Below are positions 45,065 to 53,468 of a stretch of DNA of 64,000 nt, piece after piece (positions within the stretch are counted from its first letter, which is position 1; each line of letters begins with the position of its first letter). The position numbers were made by a program, and so were the translations under genes. Origin of the DNA: Janthinobacterium sp. 61 (GTDB lineage Bacteria; Pseudomonadota; Gammaproteobacteria; Burkholderiales; Burkholderiaceae_D); assembly GCF_002846335.1 (NCBI RefSeq), contig NZ_PJMQ01000001.1, positions 1,984,001-2,048,000 of the forward strand, given 5' to 3'. The notes beneath the pieces were generated by a model. It worked only from the letters and a program-made list of their open reading frames with translations. It did not search any database and was not told the DNA's origin.

Positions 45065-47329
45065 ATGAAATTTCGTTTCCCCATCGTCATCATTGACGAG
45101 GATTTCCGTTCTGAAAATACGTCCGGCCTGGGCATTCGCGCCCTTGCCGCCGCAATGGAAAAAGAAGGCATGGAAGTGCTGGGCGTGACCAGCTACGGCG
45201 ATTTGTCGCAATTTGCCCAGCAACAATCGCGCGCGTCGGCCTTCGTGCTGTCGATCGACGATGAAGAATTCGGCGCCGGGTCCATCGAGGAAACCGATCA
45301 CGCGCTCAAGTCGCTGCGCGCCTTCGTCGAGGAAATCCGCTACAAGAACGCCGACATCCCCATCTATCTGTACGGTGAAACGCGCACCTCGCGCCACATC
45401 CCCAACGATATTCTGCGCGAACTGCATGGTTTCATCCACATGTTCGAAGATACGCCGGAATTCGTCGCGCGCCACATCATCCGCGAAGCGAAATCCTACC
45501 TGGACGGCCTGTCGCCGCCCTTCTTCCGCGCGCTGGTGCACTACGCCAACGACGGCTCCTATTCGTGGCACTGCCCCGGCCACTCGGGCGGCGTGGCGTT
45601 CCTGAAGTCGCCGATCGGCCAGATGTTCCACCAGTTCTTCGGTGAAAACATGCTGCGCGCCGACGTCTGCAACGCCGTCGAGGAACTGGGCCAACTGCTC
45701 GACCATACGGGCCCGGTCGCCGCGTCGGAACGCAATGCGGCGCGCATCTTCAATGCCGACCATTGCTATTTCGTCACGAATGGCACGTCGACCTCGAACA
45801 AGATGGTGTGGCACTCGACGGTGGCGCCAGGCGACATCGTCGTCGTCGACCGCAACTGCCACAAGTCGATCTTGCATTCGATCATCATGTGCGGCGCCAT
45901 TCCCGTGTTCCTGATGCCGACGCGCAACCACCTGGGCATCATCGGCCCCATCCCGCTGGCTGAATTCACGCCGGAAAGCATTGCCCGCAAGATCGAGGCA
46001 AATCCGTTCGCGCGCGAAGCGAAGAACAAGAAGCCACGCATTTTGACCATCACGCAATCGACCTATGATGGCGTGATCTACAACGTGGAAACCCTGCGCG
46101 AAATGCTGGACGGCAAGATTGACACCCTGCACTTCGATGAAGCATGGCTGCCGCACGCCACCTTCCACGACTTCTACAAGAATATGCACGCCATCGGCAA
46201 GGACCGTCCGCGCGCCAAGGAATCGATGATCTTCTCGACCCAGTCCACGCACAAATTGCTCGCCGGCCTGTCGCAAGCCTCGCAAATCCTCGTGCGCGAA
46301 TCGGATACGGTCAAGCTGGACCAGGACGCCTTCAACGAGGCTTACCTGATGCACACCTCGACCTCGCCGCAGTACTCCATCATCGCCTCCTGCGACGTGG
46401 CTGCGGCCATGATGGAAGCGCCGGGCGGCACCGCCCTGGTGGAAGAATCGATCATGGAAGCGCTCGATTTCCGCCGCGCCATGAAGAAGATCGACCAGGA
46501 ATGGGGCCAGGACTGGTGGTTCCAGGTCTGGGGTCCGGAAAACTTCAACGACGAAGGCATGGGCCAGCAGGAAGACTGGATGATACGTGCCGAGGATGAC
46601 TGGCACGGCTTCGGCGATCTCGCTCCCGGCTTCAATATGCTCGACCCGATCAAGGCGACCATCGTCAACCCGGGCCTGTCGCTGGACGGCCAGTTCGGCG
46701 AGACGGGCATCCCCGCGTCCATCGTCACCAAATACCTGGCCGAGCACGGCGTCATCATTGAAAAATGCGGCCTGTACTCCTTCTTCATCATGTTTACCAT
46801 CGGCATCACCAAGGGCCGCTGGAATACCCTGCTGACGGCCTTGCAGCAGTTCAAGGACGACTACGACAAGAACCAGCCGATGTGGCGCATCCTGCCGGAA
46901 TTCGCGGCGGCCAACCCGCGTTACGAAAAAATGGGCTTGCGCGACCTGTGCCAGCAAATCCACGACTTCTACAAAGCCTACGACGTGGCGCGCCTGACGA
47001 CGGAAATGTATTTGTCGGACATGATCCCGGCCATGAAGCCGTCGGACGCCTTCGCCAAAATGGCGCACCGCGAAATCGAGCGCGTGGCGATCGACGAACT
47101 GGAAGGCCGCATCACGTCCATCCTGCTGACGCCGTATCCACCGGGCATTCCCCTCTTGATCCCGGGCGAGCGCTTCAACAAGACCATCGTCGACTACCTG
47201 CGCTTCGCGCGCGACTTCAACGAGCGCTTCCCCGGCTTCGAGACGGATGTGCATGGCCTCGTGAAACGCGAAGTCGATGGCAAGCGCGGCTATTTTGTCG
47301 ATTGTGTGAAATTGGATGAGAACGCCTAA
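45065..47329 (+). CDS. Group III PLP decarboxylase (Orn/Lys/Arg decarboxylase, inducible type)
   Basis: A 754-residue cytoplasmic enzyme of the large bacterial ornithine/lysine/arginine decarboxylase family. The N-terminal wing (IVIIDEDFRSENTSGLGI and GVTSYGDL) is followed by the PLP domain with HCPGHSGGVAFLKSP, HFDEAWLPHA and the Schiff-base Lys at about residue 397 (STQSTHKLLAGLSQAS), then the C-terminal LTPYPPGIPLLIPGERF. It makes a diamine or agmatine and consumes protons, used in acid resistance and polyamine supply. Which amino acid it takes cannot be told from sequence. TTGGAG precedes the ATG at 45065. No antiporter gene is adjacent, and the gene ends in a strong terminator. Confidence 0.92.
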   Translation: MKFRFPIVIIDEDFRSENTSGLGIRALAAAMEKEGMEVLGVTSYGDLSQFAQQQSRASAFVLSIDDEEFGAGSIEETDHALKSLRAFVEEIRYKNADIPIYLYGETRTSRHIPNDILRELHGFIHMFEDTPEFVARHIIREAKSYLDGLSPPFFRALVHYANDGSYSWHCPGHSGGVAFLKSPIGQMFHQFFGENMLRADVCNAVEELGQLLDHTGPVAASERNAARIFNADHCYFVTNGTSTSNKMVWHSTVAPGDIVVVDRNCHKSILHSIIMCGAIPVFLMPTRNHLGIIGPIPLAEFTPESIARKIEANPFAREAKNKKPRILTITQSTYDGVIYNVETLREMLDGKIDTLHFDEAWLPHATFHDFYKNMHAIGKDRPRAKESMIFSTQSTHKLLAGLSQASQILVRESDTVKLDQDAFNEAYLMHTSTSPQYSIIASCDVAAAMMEAPGGTALVEESIMEALDFRRAMKKIDQEWGQDWWFQVWGPENFNDEGMGQQEDWMIRAEDDWHGFGDLAPGFNMLDPIKATIVNPGLSLDGQFGETGIPASIVTKYLAEHGVIIEKCGLYSFFIMFTIGITKGRWNTLLTALQQFKDDYDKNQPMWRILPEFAAANPRYEKMGLRDLCQQIHDFYKAYDVARLTTEMYLSDMIPAMKPSDAFAKMAHREIERVAIDELEGRITSILLTPYPPGIPLLIPGERFNKTIVDYLRFARDFNERFPGFETDVHGLVKREVDGKRGYFVDCVKLDENA

Positions 47330-47361
47330 AAACGTCATCGTTCCTTGAACTGTAGTCATGG

Positions 47362-47393
47362 ACGCCGCCTGATGCAAATCTGGCGGCGTTTTT
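47362..47393 (+). terminator. Intrinsic terminator of the decarboxylase gene
   Basis: An 8-bp stem ACGCCGCC / GGCGGCGT with a 12-nt loop directly followed by a T tract (GTTTTTC), 33 bp after the stop codon. Confidence 0.88.
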
Positions 47394-47880
47394 CATTTCA
47401 GGCCAGCGCGCACGCTTGCGCCAGATCAGACGGCGGGAATATCAGGCTACCCGCCTGAGTGACTCGTGCCAGGTTGTCTGGTTCGCGCCGCTTCAGGGCC
47501 AGCGGCGAAGCACCATGCGGAGAGAGCCTGCCCGGCGCAGGAGAAGAGCGGCTTGGTATGGCGCACGGCGTTTCGCCAATAGCGTATAAACCATCGTTTC
47601 CGAAGCTGCGGGTTTCCTTGTCAAGATGAGCGTTCAAACAAGCTTAATTGGCAGGAATGATTACGTCGCTTATACGCCACAGTGCACGTGCTCGACAAAA
47701 AGTAATTTTCATTTTCAAAAAGGAAACTTTGCACTAGTTCGGCAAAAACATCCTCAATTACACGCCAACACCAATTAAAAGCAAACCAGACCAATATGCA
47801 GCCAGTTAATTGGAAACAGGATTTTGTTCAACAAGCCCTACACTGAACGGGCGAGATTTTTATTGCCCGAAAGAAACCAA
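47394..47880. other. Intergenic region upstream of the DUF1800 gene
   Basis: About 490 bp. Bases 47398-47637 hold a minus-strand open frame of 79 codons, but it depends on a TTG start, has no ribosome-binding site and no recognisable domain; it could be a decayed remnant. Bases 47640-47840 are strongly A/T-rich and probably contain the promoter for the plus-strand operon. A small stem CGGGC / GCCCG (47848-47852, 47865-47869) lies 11 bp before the ATG and might affect translation start. Confidence 0.4.
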
Positions 47881-49665
47881 ATGACTCATCCTGCTTTGCA
47901 CCGTGTGCTGGTCATCACCCTACTCAGCCTGCTTGCCGCCTGCGGCGGAGGCGGCGACAGCAAGACCGGCGCCACCCAGAACCCGGACATCTCGGCAGTG
48001 CCGCCAGCGACCGCCGGGCCTGGCACCACGCCGGGCGACACTATTGCACCGCCGCCTCTGACCACGCCGCCGTCCAGGCAGACAGCCACCTTTACGCGCC
48101 TGGAAGCGTCGCGTTTCCTGGGCCGTGCCACGTTCGGGCCGAACATCGCGGCCATCGAGGCGCTGGCCGCCAGCGATAGCGACGCCTGGCTCCGCGCTCA
48201 GTTCTCCAAGCCGCAAACCCTGCACCGCAGCTACATCGACGCCATGCTGGCAGCGCAGGCCGCCGGCGGGCAAAAAGTGGGGGTTACGGGGGTATATGAA
48301 ACCTTCTGGCAGCAGGGCATCCGTGGCGAGGACCAATTGCGCCAACGCATGGCCTTTGCCCTGTCCGAGATTTTCGTTATTTCCATGCAGAATGATGCCG
48401 TACGGCCGCAGGTGCGTGGCGTGGCCAGTTATTACGACATGCTGGGCCAGCATGCTTTTGGCAACTTCCGCGACTTGCTGGAAGGCGTGGCCCTGCATCC
48501 GATGATGGGGCTGTACCTGTCCCATCTGCGCAACCAGAAAGAATCGGCCACCCGTACGGCAGATGAAAACTTCGCCCGCGAAGTGATGCAACTGTTTACC
48601 ATCGGCCTGTACCAGCTGAATGCGGATGGCAGCCTGAAACTGTCCGGTGGCAAACCCATCGACACCTATACGCACGACGACGTGGCGGGCCTGGCTCGCG
48701 TCTTTACAGGCTGGAGCTGGGCCGGTCCGGACCAGAGCGCTACGCGCTTCTATGGCGGCACGGCCGATCCCGACCGCGACTGGAAGCCGATGCAGAACTA
48801 CGCGGCCTATCATTCCAGCGGCGACAAGCGCTTCCTGGGCCAGAGCATCTCCGGTGTCAGCAGCGGCCAGGCCGACCTGAAACTGGCACTCGATACCCTG
48901 TTCAATCATCCCAATGCGGGACCGTTCTTTGCCCGCCAGTTGATCCAGCGCCTGATCAGCAGCAATCCCAGCCCCGCCTACGTGGGCCGCGTGGCCGCCG
49001 CGTTTGCAAATAACGGTAGCGGCGTGCGCGGCGACATGCAAGCCGTCATCCGAGCAGTACTGCTCGACCCGGAGGCGCTGGCCCCAAGCGGCAGCACCTT
49101 GCGCACAGGCAAGCTGCGCGAGCCACTGCTGCGCCTGGCTGGCTGGATGCGCGCCTTCGATGCCAAGCCAGCTGGCGGCCGCTACAGCCTGTATTACCTC
49201 GACGATCCTTTGAGCGGGCTGGGCCAGAGTCCCTTGAATCCGCCTTCCGTATTCAGTTTTTTCCGCCCCGCTTATACGCCGCCCAATTCCGCCCTTGCCA
49301 GCGCGGGCCTGGTGGCGCCGGAACTGCAAATCACGGCGGAACCGTCGGTGACGGGCTACCTGAACTTCATGCAAGACGCCATCAATAGCGGTGTGGGCGA
49401 GAGCCGTGAAGTCAAGCCCGACTACACGCGTGAACTGGCGCTGGCAAGCGACACGGGTGCCCTGCTCGACCGCATCGACCTGCTCCTGATGCATGGCAGC
49501 ATGCCAGCCAGGCTGCGCGGACAAATCCTGACCGCCGTCAATGGCATCAGCATCCCCACGGCGACGGCCAGCAATGCCACGCAAGTTGCCACCGCCAAGG
49601 CCAACCGCGTCAAACTGGCCATTTTCCTGACCATGGCCTCGCCGGCCTACCTGGTGCAAAAGTAA
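47881..49665 (+). CDS. DUF1800 family lipoprotein
   Basis: A 594-residue exported protein. The N-terminus MTHPALHRVLVITLLSLLAA leads to a lipobox Cys at residue 21, then a Gly/Pro/Thr-rich linker and the DUF1800 domain from about residue 75: ASRFLGRATFGPNIAAIEAL, FAREVMQLFTIGLYQLN, DDVAGLARVFTGWSW and the terminal FLTMASPAYLVQK. DUF1800 genes almost always precede a DUF1501 gene, as here (10-bp gap). The pair is widespread in bacteria making secreted or surface material, but its function is unsettled. Lipidation places it at the inner or outer membrane. Confidence 0.9.
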   Translation: MTHPALHRVLVITLLSLLAACGGGGDSKTGATQNPDISAVPPATAGPGTTPGDTIAPPPLTTPPSRQTATFTRLEASRFLGRATFGPNIAAIEALAASDSDAWLRAQFSKPQTLHRSYIDAMLAAQAAGGQKVGVTGVYETFWQQGIRGEDQLRQRMAFALSEIFVISMQNDAVRPQVRGVASYYDMLGQHAFGNFRDLLEGVALHPMMGLYLSHLRNQKESATRTADENFAREVMQLFTIGLYQLNADGSLKLSGGKPIDTYTHDDVAGLARVFTGWSWAGPDQSATRFYGGTADPDRDWKPMQNYAAYHSSGDKRFLGQSISGVSSGQADLKLALDTLFNHPNAGPFFARQLIQRLISSNPSPAYVGRVAAAFANNGSGVRGDMQAVIRAVLLDPEALAPSGSTLRTGKLREPLLRLAGWMRAFDAKPAGGRYSLYYLDDPLSGLGQSPLNPPSVFSFFRPAYTPPNSALASAGLVAPELQITAEPSVTGYLNFMQDAINSGVGESREVKPDYTRELALASDTGALLDRIDLLLMHGSMPARLRGQILTAVNGISIPTATASNATQVATAKANRVKLAIFLTMASPAYLVQK

Positions 49666-49675
49666 GAGCGATCAC

Positions 49676-51115
49676 ATGCAAAATTTCCCCTTTTCCCGCC
49701 GCCGCTTCCTCGGCTCCATGCTGAGCCTGGCCGGTACCACGGCCACCCCCTTCGCCATGAACCTGGCCGCCATGGGCAACGCCGCCGCGCAATCGGCCAA
49801 CGACTACAAGGCCATGGTTTGCCTGTTCATGGCAGGCGGCAACGACGCCTTCAACACGGTGCTGGCCACCGATACGACCTCATGGAATGAGTACTCGCGC
49901 CTGCGCAACACGGGCGGTGCCGATTCCATCCATCTGCCCGGCGTGGGCGAGACGGGCGGCGTCTTGCCGGTCACGCCCGCCACCGTGCAAACGGGCCGCG
50001 CCTTCGCCCTGCATCCCCAGCTGGCGCCACTGAAAGACCTGTTCGACAATGGCCGCGCCGCCATCGTGGCCAATGTAGGCACCTTGATCCAGCCCGCCAC
50101 TCTGGCGCAGTACAAGGCGGGCAGCGTCGCCCTGCCACCCAAGCTGTTCTCGCACAACGACCAGCAATCGACGTGGCAATCGGGTTCGCCGGAAGGCGCC
50201 AGCGTGGGCTGGGGCGGCCGAATGGCCGACGTGGCCGGCTCGCTCAATACGAATGCGATGTTCACGGCCATTTCCGCCGCAGGCAACACCGTCTTCCTCA
50301 GCGGGCGCCAGGTGCGCCAGTTCCAGGTGGGGCAGGCAGGTGCCGTGCCCATCCGTGGCCTGGGCGGCAGCCTGTATGGCAGCACGGGCGGCGCGGGTGC
50401 GCTGCAAGCGATCGTCAACGATGCGGGCAGCGACCTGATCGAACAGGAACACGTGGCCGTCGTGCAACGCGCCATTTCCAGCCAGAGCATCCTCAACGGC
50501 GCCATGCTGGCAGCCGGCGCGGGCGGCGTGCCCAATCCCCCACCCTACATCAATCCGAACACGGGCGTGTCCGGTGTCAATCCGCTGGCCGTGCAATTGC
50601 AGACGGTGGCGCGCATCATCGGCGGGCGCGGCGCCCTGGGGGCGAAACGGCAGGTGTTTTATGTGACACTGGGCAGTTTCGACACGCATGACCGGCAAAA
50701 AGTGCTGCATGCCGACCTGATGGCGCGCCTGGCGCACGCGCTGGCGTATTTCGACGCGACACTGGCCGCCCTGCAGGGCGCGGACGTGCGGCGTCAGGTG
50801 ACAACGTTTACGGCGTCGGACTTCGGCCGCACCTTCAGCAGCAATGGCGACGGCACGGATCACGGCTGGGGCGCGCACCACTTTGTCGTGGGCGGCGCCG
50901 TGAAGGGCCGCGACATCTACGGCACCTTCCCCGTCACGGGGCTGGGCCATGCGCTCGATGTCGGTTCCGGCGCCCTGCTGCCGACCACCTCCGTCGACCA
51001 GTACGGCGCCACCCTGGCCAAATGGTTCGGCGTGGCCGACAGCCAGATGGCCGAGGTGTTCCCGAACATCGGCAACTTCAGCCGGCGCGACCTGGGCTTC
51101 ATGACGGCAACTTAA
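49676..51115 (+). CDS. DUF1501 family Tat-exported protein
   Basis: A 479-residue protein with a twin-arginine signal (SRRRFLGS at residues 7-14, cleavage near AAAQSA). The mature protein has the sulfatase-like DUF1501 fold: AMVCLFMAGGNDAFNTVL at the start, GRAFALHPQLAPLKDL, FSHNDQQSTWQSG, GSFDTHDRQKVLH, TASDFGRTFSSNGDGTDHGW and a following GAHHFVVGGAVKG. These keep the metal-ligand-like Asp/His residues. It is paired with the DUF1800 lipoprotein gene upstream. Its stop overlaps the convergent dioxygenase-like gene by 4 bp. Confidence 0.92.
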   Translation: MQNFPFSRRRFLGSMLSLAGTTATPFAMNLAAMGNAAAQSANDYKAMVCLFMAGGNDAFNTVLATDTTSWNEYSRLRNTGGADSIHLPGVGETGGVLPVTPATVQTGRAFALHPQLAPLKDLFDNGRAAIVANVGTLIQPATLAQYKAGSVALPPKLFSHNDQQSTWQSGSPEGASVGWGGRMADVAGSLNTNAMFTAISAAGNTVFLSGRQVRQFQVGQAGAVPIRGLGGSLYGSTGGAGALQAIVNDAGSDLIEQEHVAVVQRAISSQSILNGAMLAAGAGGVPNPPPYINPNTGVSGVNPLAVQLQTVARIIGGRGALGAKRQVFYVTLGSFDTHDRQKVLHADLMARLAHALAYFDATLAALQGADVRRQVTTFTASDFGRTFSSNGDGTDHGWGAHHFVVGGAVKGRDIYGTFPVTGLGHALDVGSGALLPTTSVDQYGATLAKWFGVADSQMAEVFPNIGNFSRRDLGFMTAT

Positions 51116-51972
51116 CCGTTCACGGCCACCGTCAGGGTCGCCACATAGCCCTCTGTGGCATCGCCCGTTACCGCGGCCATCTGCAGGCAGGTGCCGTCGC
51201 GGAAGATATTGTCGGAGGCATAGCTGATCTGCGCCAGGTTGTGCACGCTGGCCGTGTAGCCGCTGGCCGCGTAGACCTCGCTTAACGTTGCCATCGGAAA
51301 GGTGAACTGCGAGGTCTTGAGGCGGTTCGCGGCAGAGGCCGCCTTGGCCAGGCTGGGATAGACCTCGAGATGCACGTGCGGCATGCGCCCCGCGTAGCAG
51401 CCGGGAAAGATCGTCGTGAAGGCAAGGTTGCCGGCGCTGTCCGTTTCCTGCACGCCCCGCAAATAATTTTGCGCCGTCACGCCGCTCGAATACAGCGAAT
51501 ACTGGCCGTCGCGGTCACAATGCCATAAATAGACGGCGTAGCCGGCCAGGCTGGCGCAGCTGCCGCTGGCGTTGAGCAACTGCAGCTTGATAGTGAGTGG
51601 CACGCCCGCCGCCATACCCGTGGCGCCATTAAAACTGGCGCGAATATCGCTGCGCACCACCCCCGACTGGTTCAGCACGTTGATGATGCTGCCGCCATTC
51701 GTATTCGTGCCGTCGGCCGGATACGGCCCACCCGTTTCTTCGGGGATCACCGGACAGGCGCCCACCGTCGGTATCGTGACGGTGCCGCTGCCGGAAATGC
51801 CTGTGCTGGCAACGCTGGCTGCCACCGTGCCGCTGGCGTCCGAACCGCCGCCGCAGCTGCTCAGGGGCAAGGTAGCGGCGCCGGCCAGCAGCCAGCGCAG
51901 GACTTGCCGCCGCTCAACCGCATGGCGCATCATTTCGAGGTCGGATGCCAGACCGTGATCATGTAATTCCAT
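51112..51972 (-). CDS. Intradiol ring-cleavage dioxygenase-like Tat lipoprotein
   Basis: A 286-residue exported protein. A twin-arginine motif (RRQVLRWLL, from residue 21) runs into a lipobox Cys at residue 40, so it is probably a Tat-exported lipoprotein. The mature part matches the intradiol dioxygenase fold: CPVIPEETGGPYPADG, YLWHCDRDGQYSLYSSG, FPGCYAGRMPHVHLEV. The Tyr/His ligands of the iron centre seem to be present. Classical members cleave catechols in the cytoplasm; exported members have unknown substrates. It is at the end of the minus-strand cluster that begins with the Spy-like gene. The ATG at 51972 has a GGAA site upstream. Confidence 0.82.
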   Translation of the reverse strand: MELHDHGLASDLEMMRHAVERRQVLRWLLAGAATLPLSSCGGGSDASGTVAASVASTGISGSGTVTIPTVGACPVIPEETGGPYPADGTNTNGGSIINVLNQSGVVRSDIRASFNGATGMAAGVPLTIKLQLLNASGSCASLAGYAVYLWHCDRDGQYSLYSSGVTAQNYLRGVQETDSAGNLAFTTIFPGCYAGRMPHVHLEVYPSLAKAASAANRLKTSQFTFPMATLSEVYAASGYTASVHNLAQISYASDNIFRDGTCLQMAAVTGDATEGYVATLTVAVNG

Positions 51973-52094
51973 ACATATTCCAACAAGTGGGGCAAACCCG
52001 CCAAGGCAGGACTCAGGCTGGCGCACAGGAACAGCGCCTGCGTGGCCCGTGGCGAGAGCGCCTTCCTGGCAACCAGGGCGAGCTTGCGTTCCAT
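51930..52094 (-). CDS. Possible 54-residue small protein
   Basis: An ATG-started open frame between the Ser-rich gene (3-bp gap) and the dioxygenase-like gene (43-bp overlap). It encodes a basic head MERKLALVARKAL, a hydrophobic helix (FLCASLSPALAGLPHLLEYV) and an aromatic tail WNYMITVW. Third codon positions in the first half are G/C-rich, like real genes here. There is no Shine-Dalgarno sequence, but translation could be coupled to the gene above. Could also be chance. Confidence 0.35.
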   Translation of the reverse strand: MERKLALVARKALSPRATQALFLCASLSPALAGLPHLLEYVWNYMITVWHPTSK

Positions 52095-52097
52095 GGT

Positions 52098-52745
52098 TCA
52101 GGCCGTTGTATTGACCAGGTTGCCGCTGGATGGCAGGCTGGCACTGCTGCCGGAAGCCCCCAGGCTGCCCGATAGCGCCTGCAAGAAACTGCTCAACTTG
52201 GCGCTGCTGTCGCCGCTGGTGCTGGCGCCGCCGCCCAAGGCAGTGATCAGACTGGAGAAGCTTGATTGCAAGTCCGAAACGCTGCTGTTATCGCTGCCCG
52301 TGCCGGACGACAGGGTCTGGATCAGGCTTTGCAAGTCCGATTTGATATTGCCATGCCCCCGTGCCCGTACCCCGCCGCCGTCCTTGTCGCCGTCCTTGTC
52401 TGCGCCGGCGCTGGCGCCAGAGCCACCCTGGGCATGCAGGCTACCCATCAACTGGTGCAGGAACGCTCCCAATGCCTGGCCGGCATCGCTGCTGCCGGCG
52501 GTGCTGGTGTCGGCGGTGCTGGTGTCGGCGCCAGTGCTGTCGGACGATACCGTGTCGGGCAGCGTCACGCCGATCGACGACAGTGCGCTGGAAACGGCAT
52601 CGAGAAAGCCCTTATCGTCCTGCCTGGGCGGCCGCGCGCCGCCCACGCTGTCGGCGCTGCCGGTATTGCTGCCGCTGACGCGGTTGAAAGCACTCAGCTG
52701 GGTAGCGGCGCTGCTGGAACTCAAGGCACTGATGCTCATGCTCAA
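52098..52745 (-). CDS. Ser/Gly/Ala-rich protein of unknown function
   Basis: A 215-residue low-complexity protein 23 bp downstream of the Spy-like gene. It begins MSMSISALSSSSAATQLSAF, has no signal peptide or membrane helix, and alternates disordered Ser/Gly/Asp tracts (ADKDGDKDGGGVRARGHG) with short amphipathic helices such as FLDAVSSALSSIGV and ALGAFLHQLMGSLHA. Repeated motifs of the form LQSLIQTLSSGTGS and LQSSFSSLITALGG suggest internal duplication. An exact 15-bp tandem repeat lies inside. I do not recognise the family. Operon position predicts control by the CpxR-like regulator. Confidence 0.7.
   Translation of the reverse strand: MSMSISALSSSSAATQLSAFNRVSGSNTGSADSVGGARPPRQDDKGFLDAVSSALSSIGVTLPDTVSSDSTGADTSTADTSTAGSSDAGQALGAFLHQLMGSLHAQGGSGASAGADKDGDKDGGGVRARGHGNIKSDLQSLIQTLSSGTGSDNSSVSDLQSSFSSLITALGGGASTSGDSSAKLSSFLQALSGSLGASGSSASLPSSGNLVNTTA
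52501..52530. repeat. Exact 15-bp tandem duplication in the Ser-rich gene
   Basis: GTGCTGGTGTCGGCG occurs twice back to back and encodes an ADTST repeat on the minus strand. In-frame slippage would vary protein length. Confidence 0.85.
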
Positions 52746-52768
52746 TCTCCTGTCGTTGGATGATGTCG

Positions 52769-53275
52769 TTACTGGGGACGGTGCGGGCCGGGGCGGCTGT
52801 CGCGCCGCTGCTGCGCCTGCTTGCGTTGCTCCGGCGTCAGCACGGCCAGCAATTGCTGCTCCAGCCGCGCATGCAGCAAGCTGATCTGCGCCAGGGCTTG
52901 CGCCGCCGTACTCGCCAGTGCGCTGGCCTTCGCATCGTCATAGGCGCTGGATCCTGCCAGCTCGCGCAACTGCGCATGCGCCTTGAAGGCGATTTTTTCC
53001 TGTTCGCGCAGCAAGGGCGCCTGGGCGTAGGTGGCGGCGAAAACCTTGTCCTGCTGCGCTTCGCTCAGATCGATGCCGTGCAGAAACGGCGGCAAGCCTT
53101 GCGCGCCGGGGCCGCCCGGACCGTGACCGGGGCCATGGCCAAAGCCGGGTGGCGGCCCCGGCATGGCGCGCGGCGGCGTGCCGTCCGGCGCAGGCTCCTG
53201 CTGGGCCAGTGCGAGCAGCGGCATGCTGCAGGCGGACAGCAGCAACAGGGATACGGCGATACTCAGGTGTTTCAT
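52769..53275 (-). CDS. Spy/CpxP-like periplasmic protein
   Basis: A 168-residue exported protein. The N-terminus MKHLSIAVSLLLLSAC contains a possible lipobox (LSAC, Cys 16), but a Sec cleavage site after ALAQ is an alternative. A Pro/Gly/His-rich spacer (GHGPGHGPGGPG, potential metal binder) leads to the Spy/CpxP helical domain: GIDLSEAQQDKVFAATY and the LTPEQRKQAQ version of the LTxxQ motif. Spy/CpxP proteins are periplasmic chaperones, and CpxP inhibits the CpxA sensor. The gene is divergent from a CpxR/CpxA-like pair and two CpxR boxes lie between them. AAGGAAA precedes the ATG. Confidence 0.85.
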   Translation of the reverse strand: MKHLSIAVSLLLLSACSMPLLALAQQEPAPDGTPPRAMPGPPPGFGHGPGHGPGGPGAQGLPPFLHGIDLSEAQQDKVFAATYAQAPLLREQEKIAFKAHAQLRELAGSSAYDDAKASALASTAAQALAQISLLHARLEQQLLAVLTPEQRKQAQQRRDSRPGPHRPQ

Positions 53276-53344
53276 TGGGTTTTCCTTTCGTGGCGACCAG
53301 CCCTGATTGTCGGCGTCTGGCATGTAAAGCAACGTTAGGCTGGG

Positions 53345-53359
53345 GTAAAAGCGTGTAAA
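53345..53359 (+). promoter_or_regulatory. CpxR-type tandem box 1 in the divergent promoter
   Basis: GTAAAAGCGTGTAAA, an exact match to GTAAA-N5-GTAAA, the CpxR site known from enterobacteria. It lies 70 bp upstream of the Spy-like start and 110 bp upstream of the response-regulator start. An extra half site GTAAA is at 53324-53328. Confidence 0.75.
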
Positions 53360-53388
53360 GGAAGGGGCGGAAATGTAAGCAGAGGTAT

Positions 53389-53403
53389 GTAAAAGCGGGT
53401 AAA
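53389..53403 (+). promoter_or_regulatory. CpxR-type tandem box 2 in the divergent promoter
   Basis: GTAAAAGCGGGTAAA, a second exact GTAAA-N5-GTAAA, 44 bp from box 1 and 65 bp upstream of the response-regulator ATG. A GTAAG half site at 53375-53379 lies between the two boxes. The arrangement suits autoregulation of the pair together with the Spy-like gene. Confidence 0.75.
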
Positions 53404-53468
53404 ACCGTCCTGAACAGCCCCCCTTGACTGCTATCATCGGGCGATATTCACCCGAAAAAAGCACAGGC

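Noticed and set aside
47398..47637. 79-codon minus-strand open frame after the decarboxylase terminator
   Set aside because: It needs a TTG start, has no ribosome-binding site or recognisable domain, and codon composition is mixed. Kept only as a remark in the intergenic entry.
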